This document shows, piece after piece, positions 1-8,282 of a DNA stretch of 39,705 nt (the stretch's first letter is position 1; each line of letters opens with the position of its first letter). The position numbers were made by a program, and so were the translations under genes. The notes below the pieces were generated by a model. That model was given only the letters and a program-made list of their open reading frames with translations, had not been told where the DNA came from and did no database searches. Where the stretch lies: the NCBI GenBank assembly GCA_024277475.1, contig JAJRVC010000083.1, positions 1-39,705 of the forward strand, read 5' to 3'. The DNA is from Deltaproteobacteria bacterium. Its GTDB lineage: Bacteria > Desulfobacterota > Desulfobacteria > Desulfobacterales > JAFDCJ01.

Positions 1-309
1 GGCAAATTCGGCCAGACCAACTACTCCGCTTCCAAAGCCGGTATTATCGGATACACCAAGGCCCTGGCAAAGGAGTTGGGTGCTTTCGGGATAAATGTCA
101 ATGCCGTCGCCCCCGGACTGATAGAAACCGCCATGCTGAAAGAAAGCGAGGCCAGAGACAAGATTATTGACCTGGCAATGGGTGAAAGTGCCCTCAAACG
201 GGTGGGACAGCCTGAAGATCTGGCAAATTTGGTGGCGTTTCTGGCATCCGATAAAGCCAGACACATTACGGGCGAAGTGATTAAAATAGATGGTGGACAG
301 TATATATGA
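1..309 (+). CDS. Short-chain dehydrogenase/reductase, FabG-like (5'-truncated)
   Basis: C-terminal 102 residues of an SDR-family NAD(P)-dependent oxidoreductase; the gene begins before the window. The reading frame is open from base 1. The catalytic YxxxK motif is visible at visible residues 8-12 (YSASK), followed by the family's INVNAVAPG segment and a FabG-like end (GQPEDLANLVAFLAS, then ITGE and DGG). In FabG-type enzymes this half carries the catalytic Tyr/Lys and the substrate loop, while the missing half holds the TGxxxGxG cofactor site. It lies 180 bp upstream of a thiolase-like gene on the same strand, so a role as 3-hydroxyacyl-CoA or alcohol dehydrogenase in the same acyl-CoA pathway is a reasonable inference. 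The substrate is unknown. Confidence 0.93.
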   Translation, partial: GKFGQTNYSASKAGIIGYTKALAKELGAFGINVNAVAPGLIETAMLKESEARDKIIDLAMGESALKRVGQPEDLANLVAFLASDKARHITGEVIKIDGGQYI

Positions 310-310
310 T

Positions 311-418
311 CAAATTCGAAATCCGAAACAACTCTTAAGTGCCTAAATTCAAATGTCCAAGACGGGTTTTGAATTTTTGTCATTCGATTTTTGGATTTGT
401 TTCGTATTTCGTATTTAG
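311..418. repeat. Imperfect intergenic inverted repeat
   Basis: The gap between the SDR and thiolase genes holds two facing arms. The left arm at 311-331 starts CAAATTCGAAATCCGAAAC. The right arm at 397-418 starts TTGTTTCGTATTTCG and is close to its reverse complement, with a few mismatches. The roughly 65 bp between the arms repeats the same TTCGATTTTTGGATTTG-like words. It looks like a dispersed intergenic element rather than a simple terminator, because there is no tight GC stem followed by a T run. Confidence 0.55.
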
Positions 419-489
419 TGCTTCGGATTTTGGATTCACTTTAAACAATAAGCTATTTTAATGCAGATTTCTCATGAGGAGACTAAGTA

Positions 490-1656
490 ATGGGTAAAGT
501 AGCAATCATCGGTGTCGGCCAGAGTACGTTCGTTCGCTCATATCCCGGTTCAATCCGCGAGCTGGCATTCGAGGGGTTTAAGGAGGCCATGCAGGATGCT
601 CAAATTGCGACCACTGATATTGGGGCCTCTGTTATCTGTTCTGCCCCCGAATACGACAAACAGCGATCGCCGGCAGGTGTGTTCGCCGAGTATCTCGGTC
701 TCAACCCACAACCCACATTCTATGTGGAAAGCCTTTGCTCATCGAGCAGCATGGGCGTGAGGCTGGCATACTCCCTGGTGAAATCAGGACTTCACGATGT
801 GGTGGCCGTCATTGGATTTCAGAAAATGTCGGAAATCTCGTCTTCCGAATCCCAGGAACGTATGGGCCGTGGTGCCGACATCCAGTGGGAAAGCCCGTTC
901 GGCACAATGATGCCGGCTTACTATGCCATGTATGCCCGCGACCACATGGAAAAGTATGGTACCAGCCTGGATGACCTCGCCAGGATCCGGGTAAAGGCCG
1001 CCACCTACGGTCAATTAAATGACAAGGCCGTCTACCGCCGGCCGGTCACATTCGACATGTTTTCGGATCCTGAAAATCGCATGTCCGGCCCAGTAGCCAG
1101 TCCGCTGCGGGTGGGCGACTGCTGTGCCAACGCCGACGGCAGCTCCTGCATCATTGTCGCCGGCGAGGAAAAGGCCAAAGCATTTTGTAAAAAACCGGTT
1201 TGGATCATGGGTCTGGGGGCCGCCACAACCAGTGTAAATCTGGCCGGCAGAAATTTGTTTTCAGGCCTCACCGTGGCCCAGGAGGCCGGCAAGCAGGCCT
1301 ATAAAATGGCAGGTGTCACCGCCGGTGACATCGATGTCGCTGAAGTCCATGACTGCTTCACCATTGCGGAAATGATGGCCTATGAAGATCTTGGCTTCGC
1401 AGCCCCGGGGGAAGGCAAAGAACTGATTAAAAATAAAGAAACCTATAAGGAAGGCAGCATCCCGGTGAATGTGGACGGCGGGTTGCTGTCCAAAGGCCAC
1501 CCCATCGGAGCCACCGGCGGATCCCAGATCCGGACCATTGTTCGCCAGCTCAGGGGTGAGGCCGGTGATATCCAGGTTGACAATCCGCAAATCGGACTGG
1601 TCCACAACATCGGCGGAGTTGGACTTTATGGCAATGTGACCATACTAGGCCGTTAA
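490..1656 (+). CDS. Thiolase family protein (SCP-x / acetyl-CoA acetyltransferase type)
   Basis: A 388-residue thiolase-fold protein of normal length. The nucleophilic cysteine is probably C83 in VESLCSSSSMG. The C-terminal half has the HDCF motif (H287, C289) and the conserved SKGHPIGATGG loop (H337). The last motif is HNIGG (372-376) instead of the CxG of classical biosynthetic thiolases, which is characteristic of the SCP-x/lipid-transfer subfamily. The start follows ATGAGGAGA. Thiolases of this class usually work with a DUF35 zinc-ribbon/OB-fold protein, and one follows in the next gene. The likely role is thiolytic cleavage of a 3-oxoacyl-CoA, or a related condensation or transfer, in the cytoplasm. 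The chain length or ring substrate cannot be read from the sequence. Confidence 0.92.
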   Translation: MGKVAIIGVGQSTFVRSYPGSIRELAFEGFKEAMQDAQIATTDIGASVICSAPEYDKQRSPAGVFAEYLGLNPQPTFYVESLCSSSSMGVRLAYSLVKSGLHDVVAVIGFQKMSEISSSESQERMGRGADIQWESPFGTMMPAYYAMYARDHMEKYGTSLDDLARIRVKAATYGQLNDKAVYRRPVTFDMFSDPENRMSGPVASPLRVGDCCANADGSSCIIVAGEEKAKAFCKKPVWIMGLGAATTSVNLAGRNLFSGLTVAQEAGKQAYKMAGVTAGDIDVAEVHDCFTIAEMMAYEDLGFAAPGEGKELIKNKETYKEGSIPVNVDGGLLSKGHPIGATGGSQIRTIVRQLRGEAGDIQVDNPQIGLVHNIGGVGLYGNVTILGR

Positions 1657-1856
1657 AAATGCGAATACTGAACGATAGAAATTCAAAACATGGGAGCAGT
1701 TTGTTGTTTTGCTTCAGATTAAAAGTTGCTTTTAATTGTTAAGACATTTGACTTAGGGTTATATGTTTTTTTCGTATTTCTGCTACCCGTTTAACTTTTA
1801 ATATATTTATCATGGGAACTTTGGATTTACGGTTCCCAAAAAATGAGGTAAAAAAT

Positions 1857-2288
1857 ATGGCTAAAAAAGAAGTAGACGATCGGTTTAAAAAATTCGGAAC
1901 GGTTAGTTTTACCTCGATTACAAAAACCAATGACTTCATCGACTATCTGGAAAACGGCAAGGTCATGGGTACGCGTTGCAAGCAATGCGGCCTGGCCTTC
2001 TTTCCACCCAGGTCAGACTGCTACCAATGCCTTCCCGGGGATATGGAATGGTTTGAGGTAAAAGGCACCGGTAAATTGATCACATACAGCAAATTGGAGT
2101 ATGCACCTATCGGATTCCAGGATGATGTCCCCTACTGCATCGCCCTGCTGGACTACGGCGATTACAAGGTATTCGGAAGAATTGACCGTAATCTTGCGGA
2201 AAAAGAAATCGAAGTCGGAATGGAAATGAAAACCGTACCCAACACACTGCCAAACGGACAGTTTAACTATGTGTTTCAGAAACCCTAA
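1857..2288 (+). CDS. Zn-ribbon / OB-fold (DUF35) thiolase partner protein
   Basis: A 143-residue protein of the DUF35 family. An N-terminal helix is followed by a rubredoxin-like zinc ribbon with C41, C44, C55 and C58, then an OB-fold domain (residues about 65-140). The chosen ATG at 1857 has GAGGT just upstream; an upstream in-frame ATG at 1812 has no such site and would add 15 AT-rich codons with no family similarity. In archaeal and bacterial systems DUF35 proteins bind thiolase or HMG-CoA synthase partners and help channel CoA substrates. Its place 200 bp after a thiolase gene fits that role. It probably forms a complex with the 490-1656 product. Confidence 0.9.
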   Translation: MAKKEVDDRFKKFGTVSFTSITKTNDFIDYLENGKVMGTRCKQCGLAFFPPRSDCYQCLPGDMEWFEVKGTGKLITYSKLEYAPIGFQDDVPYCIALLDYGDYKVFGRIDRNLAEKEIEVGMEMKTVPNTLPNGQFNYVFQKP

Positions 2289-2467
2289 ACTTAATTTGCC
2301 ACAACGTGCATAGAGAACACCAAGTACAGAAATTTAGACGAGCCACCATTCAGGAGTTCAGGCTTAAGGTCAACTCGAACCGTTGAACTTTACGCAAAAT
2401 CAAAGAAAAAGATATCCCTGAACGGTGAACGCTGGACCTAAGAACCCTTATTACAAGGAAAATAACC

Positions 2468-3238
2468 ATGTCCGAACTCAAGCATATAAAAGTTCAAACG
2501 TCTGACGCTGTTACACGGATTACGCTTGACCGCCCCAAATTCAACATGATGAATATCGAAATGATGGACGAACTCAACGGCCTGTTTGAGACCCTGCTGC
2601 AGGATGATGATCTGAAATGTATTGTCCTCTATGCTGAGGGCAAGCACTTTTGTACCGGCGTTGAGGTAGCCGATCACAAACCGGATAAAGTGGATGACAT
2701 GATGGCCACTTTCAACCGTATTTTCGAGCTGACAGAACAGATCGAGGTACCCATCGTTGCAGCCGTACAGGGGTATTGTCTTGGCGGCGGTATGGAATTG
2801 GCCATTTCTTGTGATGTTATCGTAGCCGCCAAAGGTGCTCAATTCGGGCAGCCGGAAATAAAAGTCGGCTTTTTCCCACCGTACGCCGCCATGCGTCTGC
2901 CGCAGCTTGTGGGACCCGCCAGAGCAATAGAGATCTGTACCACGGGCAAATTTTACAGCGCAGAAGAGGCCCAACTTATGGGGATGGTGGGCTATGTAGC
3001 CGAAGCCGACCGGCTTGGTGAAACAACCGATAAGATCGTCAAAGAAATTCAGACTAGCAGCCCGCTCATTATCCGCTTGAACAAAAGAGCCGTCAGGCAG
3101 CATCTGGGGTTGACATTTAAACCGGCATTGGCTGGGGTCAGTGATCTATTTCTGAACACGCTGATGAAAACAGAAGACACGCGGGAAGGCATCGCAAGCT
3201 ATGAAGAAAAGCGAAAACCGGTGTGGCAGAACCGATAA
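2468..3238 (+). CDS. Enoyl-CoA hydratase family protein, cyclohexa-1,5-dienecarbonyl-CoA hydratase-like
   Basis: A 256-residue crotonase-fold protein. Both acid/base glutamates of enoyl-CoA hydratases are kept: E110 in LGGGMEL and E130 in FGQPEI. Several blocks recall the dienoyl-CoA hydratase (Dch/BamR) of anaerobic benzoyl-CoA degradation more than ordinary crotonases: EGKHFCTGVEVADHKPD (residues 57-73), the GFFPP segment in place of the usual GxxPGxGG, and an ending of the type LFLNTLM...EGIASYEEKRKPVWQNR. This similarity is from memory, not a search. If correct, the enzyme hydrates a ring-conjugated dienoyl-CoA to a 6-hydroxycyclohexenoyl-CoA. The RBS (ACAAGGA) precedes ATG 2468. It sits between the thiolase/OB-fold pair and the dehydrogenase-hydratase fusion. 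An ordinary short-chain enoyl-CoA hydratase is the alternative. Confidence 0.88.
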   Translation: MSELKHIKVQTSDAVTRITLDRPKFNMMNIEMMDELNGLFETLLQDDDLKCIVLYAEGKHFCTGVEVADHKPDKVDDMMATFNRIFELTEQIEVPIVAAVQGYCLGGGMELAISCDVIVAAKGAQFGQPEIKVGFFPPYAAMRLPQLVGPARAIEICTTGKFYSAEEAQLMGMVGYVAEADRLGETTDKIVKEIQTSSPLIIRLNKRAVRQHLGLTFKPALAGVSDLFLNTLMKTEDTREGIASYEEKRKPVWQNR

Positions 3239-3286
3239 TACGAATTGCGGGTTACACGAAACCCGTAACACGTAACAGGAGAATTC

Positions 3287-5323
3287 ATGTCAGAAATAAA
3301 TAAAATCGGTGTCATTGGTGCAGGCAACATGGGAAGCGGTATTGCTCAAAAAATCGCCCAGGAAGGATTAAACGTCGTTATCGTAGACATCAAGGACGAA
3401 TATGTTGAGCGTGGTCTCGGCATCATCAAACAATTGCTCGGCGAAGGTGTGAAACGTAAAATTTTTTCCTCCGGACAGACCGAGGAAATCCTTTCTCGCA
3501 TCACAGGGACGACCGATTTTAATGCCGTTGCCGATGCGGACCTTGTCATCGAGGCGGTCTTCGAAGACAAGCAGGTAAAATCGGATCTGTTCAAAAAGCT
3601 TGACCGACTTTGCGCTGAAAAAACCATTCTGGCCACTAACACGTCCAGTTTTTTTGTGCGTGAGTTCGCCGAGCAGACGTCCCGTCCCGACCGTTTCATC
3701 GGGCTGCATTATTTCTACCACCCCGCAAAAAACAGGCTTTTAGAGGTCATTCCCCACGAAGGAACCAGCACCGAAACTATCGCGAAATCTCTCCTGGCGG
3801 CAAAACTGCACGGCAAAACATCCATCGTCGTCAAAGATGCCCCGGGCTTTGCCGTAAACCGCTTCTTTGTGCCCTTCCTCAACGAGGCCGCCCGCATGCT
3901 GGAAGAAAACACGGCCAATATTCCGACTCTTGAAGAAGCCGCCAAACTGGCTTTTAAAATCGGCATGGGACCTTTTGAGCTCATGAATGTCACCGGTATC
4001 CCCATTGCCGTCCACGCTTCAACAACCCTGGGCAACGAACTCGGACCATTTTATGCCACTGCCGATATCCTCAAGGCACAGATGGATAAAAATGAAAATT
4101 GGGATCTGACGGGCGATGTAGACGAATCCAAAATTGCAGCCGCGGTTGATCGCTTTTACGGTGTCTGTCTCGGGGTGGCGGCCTCTCTGGTCGATGAAGG
4201 GGTTGCTTCCCTTGAAGACACCGACCGGGGAGCCAAGATCGGACTGCGCTGGATTATGGGACCGTTTGAGATCATGAATAAAATCGGTGTCGACAAGACC
4301 TACGCAGCGGTGGAGGCCGTAGCGCAAAAATATGCGGATTTTAAGATGCCACAAATTTTAGCTCGGCAAAAAAAACTTGGCAAACCTTTTAACTTCAGGT
4401 TCATAGATCTTGAAATAAACGACCATATCGCTACGATCACCCTCAATCGTCCGGAAGCGATGAATGCACTAAATGAAACAGTGGTCGCCCAGCTGGATGA
4501 ACGCTTCACCGAAGCTGAAATAAATGCCGATGTCAGGGCCATTGTCTTCCGGGGTGCCGGCAAGACATTTGTTGCCGGGGCCGACATCCGCTACTTCGTC
4601 AAAAAGATCAAAGCTGGTCGAATCCAGGACATCATCGCGTTTACAAGAAGAGGTCACGAACTTTTTTTCAGAATCGAAAATTCTGCCAAACCCACCATCG
4701 CAATACTGGACGGTCTCTCTATGGGCGGCGGCAGTGAACTGGCTTTGGCCTGCCAGGCGATTATTGCCACCCCGGCGGGTTCCATGGGGTTTCCGGAGAC
4801 CGGTATCGGCATTTATCCAGGTCTTGGCGGCATGCTGCGCACTGCGCGCATGGTCGGGCCGGAGCTTGCTAAATACTATGTATTCACCGGAGCCACCATC
4901 AACGCCGAGGATGCTCAAAAACTCGGCATCGTCACCGAACTCGTATTGCCGGCAGAAGTTGATGCCACCATCCAAAAACTTGTATCTCGGGGAACTCCGG
5001 ACAAATACCGGAAACGTGACATCCCGGATAAATTAAAACCCCTGGCAAAGATTTGTGACAATGAAAATTTAACCAGACTGCTCGCTGGTATCCCGCCGGA
5101 AGGGGTTTCTGAAAAACTGGCAGCCCGCACAGCAAGCGTAATAGGCTTTAAGGCCCCATTAGCCTTAAAAGTGAGCAACGAAATCATCGACCGGCAAGCC
5201 GATAAATCCATTGAAGAAGCCATCGAGATCGAGCTTGGACGCTTAAATGAGATTTTTTCTACAGCAGATGCCCTGGAAGGTCTGTCAAACATCGGGAAAA
5301 AAATTAAATACAAGGGCGCGTGA
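3287..5323 (+). CDS. Bifunctional 3-hydroxyacyl-CoA dehydrogenase / enoyl-CoA hydratase
   Basis: A 678-residue fusion. Residues 5-190 are the NAD-binding domain with GAGNMG at 11-16 and the probable catalytic H141 in GLHYFYHPAKN (classical enzymes have HFFNP). Residues about 190-365 contain two 3HCDH C-terminal helical repeats, each with an MGPFE motif. The crotonase domain runs from about 370 to the end, with DLEINDHIATITLNRP, GGGSEL and GFPETGIGIYPG keeping both catalytic glutamates. The domain order (dehydrogenase first) is the reverse of FadB/FadJ and matches fusions known from archaea and some anaerobes. It would catalyse hydration of an enoyl-CoA and NAD-dependent oxidation of the 3-hydroxyacyl-CoA. 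The start follows AACAGGAGAATTC. Its stop codon overlaps the start of the next small gene. Confidence 0.94.
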   Translation: MSEINKIGVIGAGNMGSGIAQKIAQEGLNVVIVDIKDEYVERGLGIIKQLLGEGVKRKIFSSGQTEEILSRITGTTDFNAVADADLVIEAVFEDKQVKSDLFKKLDRLCAEKTILATNTSSFFVREFAEQTSRPDRFIGLHYFYHPAKNRLLEVIPHEGTSTETIAKSLLAAKLHGKTSIVVKDAPGFAVNRFFVPFLNEAARMLEENTANIPTLEEAAKLAFKIGMGPFELMNVTGIPIAVHASTTLGNELGPFYATADILKAQMDKNENWDLTGDVDESKIAAAVDRFYGVCLGVAASLVDEGVASLEDTDRGAKIGLRWIMGPFEIMNKIGVDKTYAAVEAVAQKYADFKMPQILARQKKLGKPFNFRFIDLEINDHIATITLNRPEAMNALNETVVAQLDERFTEAEINADVRAIVFRGAGKTFVAGADIRYFVKKIKAGRIQDIIAFTRRGHELFFRIENSAKPTIAILDGLSMGGGSELALACQAIIATPAGSMGFPETGIGIYPGLGGMLRTARMVGPELAKYYVFTGATINAEDAQKLGIVTELVLPAEVDATIQKLVSRGTPDKYRKRDIPDKLKPLAKICDNENLTRLLAGIPPEGVSEKLAARTASVIGFKAPLALKVSNEIIDRQADKSIEEAIEIELGRLNEIFSTADALEGLSNIGKKIKYKGA

Positions 5324-5544
5324 TGCCAATGCTCCCCGAAGAAAAACTAATCAAAGAAGGGTGGAAAAAACAGGCAACTTATGATGACCCGCGGCTTTCG
5401 GAGATGGTGGAGATGTACATAGAGATTGGTCTTGAGGTCCATCTGGAACCCTTTCATGCTGAACATGAAACCGGATGCACCGATTGCATGCAGTTAATGC
5501 CTGATCTGTTCAAAACGATATACACCCGCCAAAAGTTTGAATGA
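5323..5544 (+). CDS. Small conserved-type CxxC protein, function unknown
   Basis: A 73-residue acidic protein. The start ATG overlaps the stop of the fusion gene (TGATG), so it is probably translationally coupled; a GTG three bases upstream is also in frame. It has one CxxC pair (C52, C55) in HETGCTDC, preceded by the helix-like stretch LSEMVEMYIEIGLEVHLEPF and followed by FKTIYTRQKFE. The pattern (a short domain of the form GLEVHLEP, then C-x2-C, then IYTR) looks like a small metal- or substrate-binding protein I have seen in other anaerobes, but I cannot name a family. Tight coupling suggests a helper or regulator of the dehydrogenase-hydratase or the IorAB enzyme downstream. Confidence 0.75.
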   Translation: MPMLPEEKLIKEGWKKQATYDDPRLSEMVEMYIEIGLEVHLEPFHAEHETGCTDCMQLMPDLFKTIYTRQKFE

Positions 5545-5695
5545 CGAAGTACATAGATTCATAAATACAGTAACGTAAACCTTGAGGAATGGATCCTAGT
5601 AAAAAAAAAGTAATTAAAATCGAATCCATTCAACACGCAATATCGACAACAAATTATAAACGCGGCGCCAGAATGCGCCAACAAAGGAAGATGCT

Positions 5696-7546
5696 ATGCA
5701 CAAATTGCTTACCGACAATCCAGGAAAAAAGATGCTGTTGCTGGGCAACGAGGCCATTGCCCGTGGCGCAATCGAAGCGGGAGTTGCCTTTACCAGTACA
5801 TATCCGGGGACGCCCTCTTCGGAAATATCAACCAACTTTTTCCAGATGGCCCGGGAAAGTGACCTGTATTTTGAATATTGTACCAATGAAAAGGTTTCCA
5901 TGGAAGTCGCTGCGGCGGCAGCAAATTGCGGCGTCCGCAGCATGTGCGTGATGAAGCATGTGGGCTTAAATGTGGCTTCGGATGTCCTCATGACCCTGGC
6001 CTACATCGGGGTGAAAGGCGGAATGGTGATTTTAACGGCCGATGATCCTTTCATGTTTTCCAGCCAGAACGAACAGGACAACCGCTATTACGCCAAGCTT
6101 TCGGGACTTCCCATGGTTGAGCCCTCATCGGTGGAAGAATCCAAAGAACTGGTTGCCTATGCATTTGATCTTTCAGAGAAACTCCAGGAACCGGTACTTT
6201 TCCGAACCACCACCCGAATTAATCACTCCACCGGTGTAGTGGAACTCGGCAAGATCAGGCAACCCATCACCAAAGGCGACTTTACAAAAGATCCCTTAAA
6301 TCTGGTACCCGTCCCTGCTGTTGCACGGAAACTGCATGTTAAACTATTGAAAAACTATGACACCGCCCGGCAGCTTGCCGAAAAATCCAAATACAATTTC
6401 ATCACCGGAAGCGGAAACCTGGGCATCATCTGCAATGGTGTCAGTTATAATTATGTTAGTGACGCCGTGCAGGATTTGGGTATTGAAGATACGGTCAGGG
6501 TGCTTCGCATCGGCTTTTCCCACCCACTGCCGGAAGCATTAATTAAAGACTTCATTAAAAGCTGTAAAAAATTGCTGATTGTAGAGGAAGGTGAACCTTA
6601 TATGGAAGAGGCGATTAAAGCCTTTGCCCAGGAAGAGGGGTTGACCTTTCCCATCAAGGGTAAAACAAAAGATTTATTTACGCGTCTTTATGAGTATAAT
6701 CCGGCCCAGGTCAAGCAATGTATTGCCGGGTATTTCGACCTGCCGTACACACCGACGCAAGCTGTGGATCTTTCCGATGTTCCACCGGTTCCCCAGCGTC
6801 CTCCCACGCTGTGTGCGGGATGTTCGCATCGGGCCACGTTTTACGAAATCAAAAAAGCCACTGAAGGCATGGATACCATATTCCCAACGGATATCGGCTG
6901 TTACACTCTTGGGCTGCTGCCACCGCTTTCGACGGCTGATTTTCTCCTGTGCATGGGTTCTTCAGCCGGTACCCCCGGTGGCTTTTCCAAGGTGACCGAC
7001 AAAAAAGTGATTTCTTTTATTGGCGATTCAACCTTTTTCCATTCGGGAATACCGGGTCTAGTCAATGCCGTCTTTAACAACCACAATTTTACCCTTGTTA
7101 TTCTTGATAACGGCACCACTGCCATGACCGGCCATCAACCTAATCCGGGAGTCGACATGACAAGGTTGAACATGGACAATTTCGGCAAAGTTTCCATCGA
7201 AGCGGTGGTAAGGGCTATCGGCGTGGACCATGTGACAGTTATCAAACCTTACAAGGTAAAGAAAAGTATTGGAGCGATCAAAGAGGCCATTGCGTACAAG
7301 GGAGTTTCGGTAATCATATCAGAGGAGATATGCGCCCTGTATGCCAATGCTCTCAAACTTCCCAAACACAAACCATTCCACGTCAGTAAAAAATGCAAAG
7401 ATCATAAAGACTGCATTAATTCTCTGGCATGCCCCGCTTTTTATATCTGGAATGATCGCGTAAAAATAGATGTGAACATGTGTACCGGTTGTGCGGTCTG
7501 TGCTCAACTATGTCCGGAAAATGCAATATTGCCGGTTACGGATTAA
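5696..7546 (+). CDS. iorA: Indolepyruvate ferredoxin oxidoreductase, alpha subunit
   Basis: A 616-residue TPP- and Fe-S-dependent 2-oxoacid:ferredoxin oxidoreductase subunit. The N-terminal pyrimidine-binding domain carries STYPGTPSSEI and NEKVSMEVAAAAA. The middle domain is followed by a TPP-pyrophosphate domain with CAGCSHR, DIGCYTLG, and GDSTFFHSG followed by DNGTTAMTGHQPNPG. The C-terminus is a ferredoxin-like segment with C567, C573 and C579, then C596-x2-C599-x2-C602-x3-C606-P. The first cluster has H570 where a second cysteine of a CxxCxxC motif is expected. The start follows AAAGGAAG. IorAB oxidatively decarboxylates arylpyruvates to arylacetyl-CoA with reduction of ferredoxin; the low-potential ferredoxin could feed the activase encoded downstream. 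IorB follows at 7592. Confidence 0.95.
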   Translation: MHKLLTDNPGKKMLLLGNEAIARGAIEAGVAFTSTYPGTPSSEISTNFFQMARESDLYFEYCTNEKVSMEVAAAAANCGVRSMCVMKHVGLNVASDVLMTLAYIGVKGGMVILTADDPFMFSSQNEQDNRYYAKLSGLPMVEPSSVEESKELVAYAFDLSEKLQEPVLFRTTTRINHSTGVVELGKIRQPITKGDFTKDPLNLVPVPAVARKLHVKLLKNYDTARQLAEKSKYNFITGSGNLGIICNGVSYNYVSDAVQDLGIEDTVRVLRIGFSHPLPEALIKDFIKSCKKLLIVEEGEPYMEEAIKAFAQEEGLTFPIKGKTKDLFTRLYEYNPAQVKQCIAGYFDLPYTPTQAVDLSDVPPVPQRPPTLCAGCSHRATFYEIKKATEGMDTIFPTDIGCYTLGLLPPLSTADFLLCMGSSAGTPGGFSKVTDKKVISFIGDSTFFHSGIPGLVNAVFNNHNFTLVILDNGTTAMTGHQPNPGVDMTRLNMDNFGKVSIEAVVRAIGVDHVTVIKPYKVKKSIGAIKEAIAYKGVSVIISEEICALYANALKLPKHKPFHVSKKCKDHKDCINSLACPAFYIWNDRVKIDVNMCTGCAVCAQLCPENAILPVTD

Positions 7547-7591
7547 GCATTTTATCAATTTTATTAAATCAATTTATATAGGAAAACTATT

Positions 7592-8185
7592 ATGGAAACA
7601 AAACGATTGGTTATTGTGGCGGTAGGGGGCCAGGGTAACCTTCTGGCATCCAGTGTGCTGGGAGAGGCGGCCCTGCTCTGTGGGATACCACTGAACATGA
7701 GTGAAATACACGGTATGGCCCAGCGGGGTGGCGTTGTTGAATCTTCTCTGGTGTTCGGTGATGCAAAAAGCACCATCATCTCCGACGGCGAGGCCGATGT
7801 ACTGGTCGGCTTTGAACCTGCTGAAACATTAAGGGCATTACCCAAATGCAATGCCGGCACAGTAGTGATTACCAATCTTGCTCCGCTGATGCCCTTTACA
7901 GTGAATATCGGCCAGGGTGTTTATCCGGACCTGAAACAATTACAGGCTCTGATTCGTAAAAAGACTGAGCGACTGATCGCTTTTAACGCAGCGATTCTGG
8001 CAAAGGAGGCCGGCAATAGCCTGGCGGTGAACATGGTTCTTCTGGGCGCCCTGATACAGACAGGTGTCCTGCCGTTATCCGTTGAGCAAGTTAAAGAAGC
8101 CATGGGGACAAAAACCAAAAAGGCTTTCCTGGATTCAAATCTTAAAGCCTTTGATCTTGGCTTCTCAGCTGCAGGGGCGGTGTGA
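7592..8185 (+). CDS. iorB: Indolepyruvate ferredoxin oxidoreductase, beta subunit
   Basis: A 197-residue gamma-domain-type subunit of 2-oxoacid:ferredoxin oxidoreductase. The signature GGQGNLLAS lies near the N-terminus (residues 12-20) and HGMAQRGG at about 45-52, both typical of IorB. The length matches the family. The start ATG has an AGGA site about 8 bases upstream in a very AT-rich 45-bp gap after iorA. It completes the IorAB heteromer. After the stop there is a perfect 12-bp palindrome, TGTGTCGACACA (8188-8199), followed by a T run; it could be a protein-binding site or a weak stem, but I assign no function. Confidence 0.94.
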   Translation: METKRLVIVAVGGQGNLLASSVLGEAALLCGIPLNMSEIHGMAQRGGVVESSLVFGDAKSTIISDGEADVLVGFEPAETLRALPKCNAGTVVITNLAPLMPFTVNIGQGVYPDLKQLQALIRKKTERLIAFNAAILAKEAGNSLAVNMVLLGALIQTGVLPLSVEQVKEAMGTKTKKAFLDSNLKAFDLGFSAAGAV

Positions 8186-8282
8186 CGTGTGTCGACACAT
8201 TTTAAAAACTGATGCAATAGTAATAGTACCCTAATTGAGTTAAAAACCAATAACGCCTAACCGTGATATGGAGAGACACAAA

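Noticed and set aside
2438..3103. A 221-codon - strand frame opposite the enoyl-CoA hydratase
   Set aside because: The + strand product has both catalytic glutamates and normal length; the - strand frame has no support.
3248..3265. CGGGTT-N6-AACCCG as a terminator before the fusion gene
   Set aside because: There is no T run after it and it lies inside an apparent operon just ahead of a ribosome site; more likely part of the intergenic repeat family.
5589..5951. A 120-codon + strand frame ahead of and overlapping iorA
   Set aside because: It overlaps the well-supported start of iorA by 256 bases in another frame and has no ribosome site or domain.
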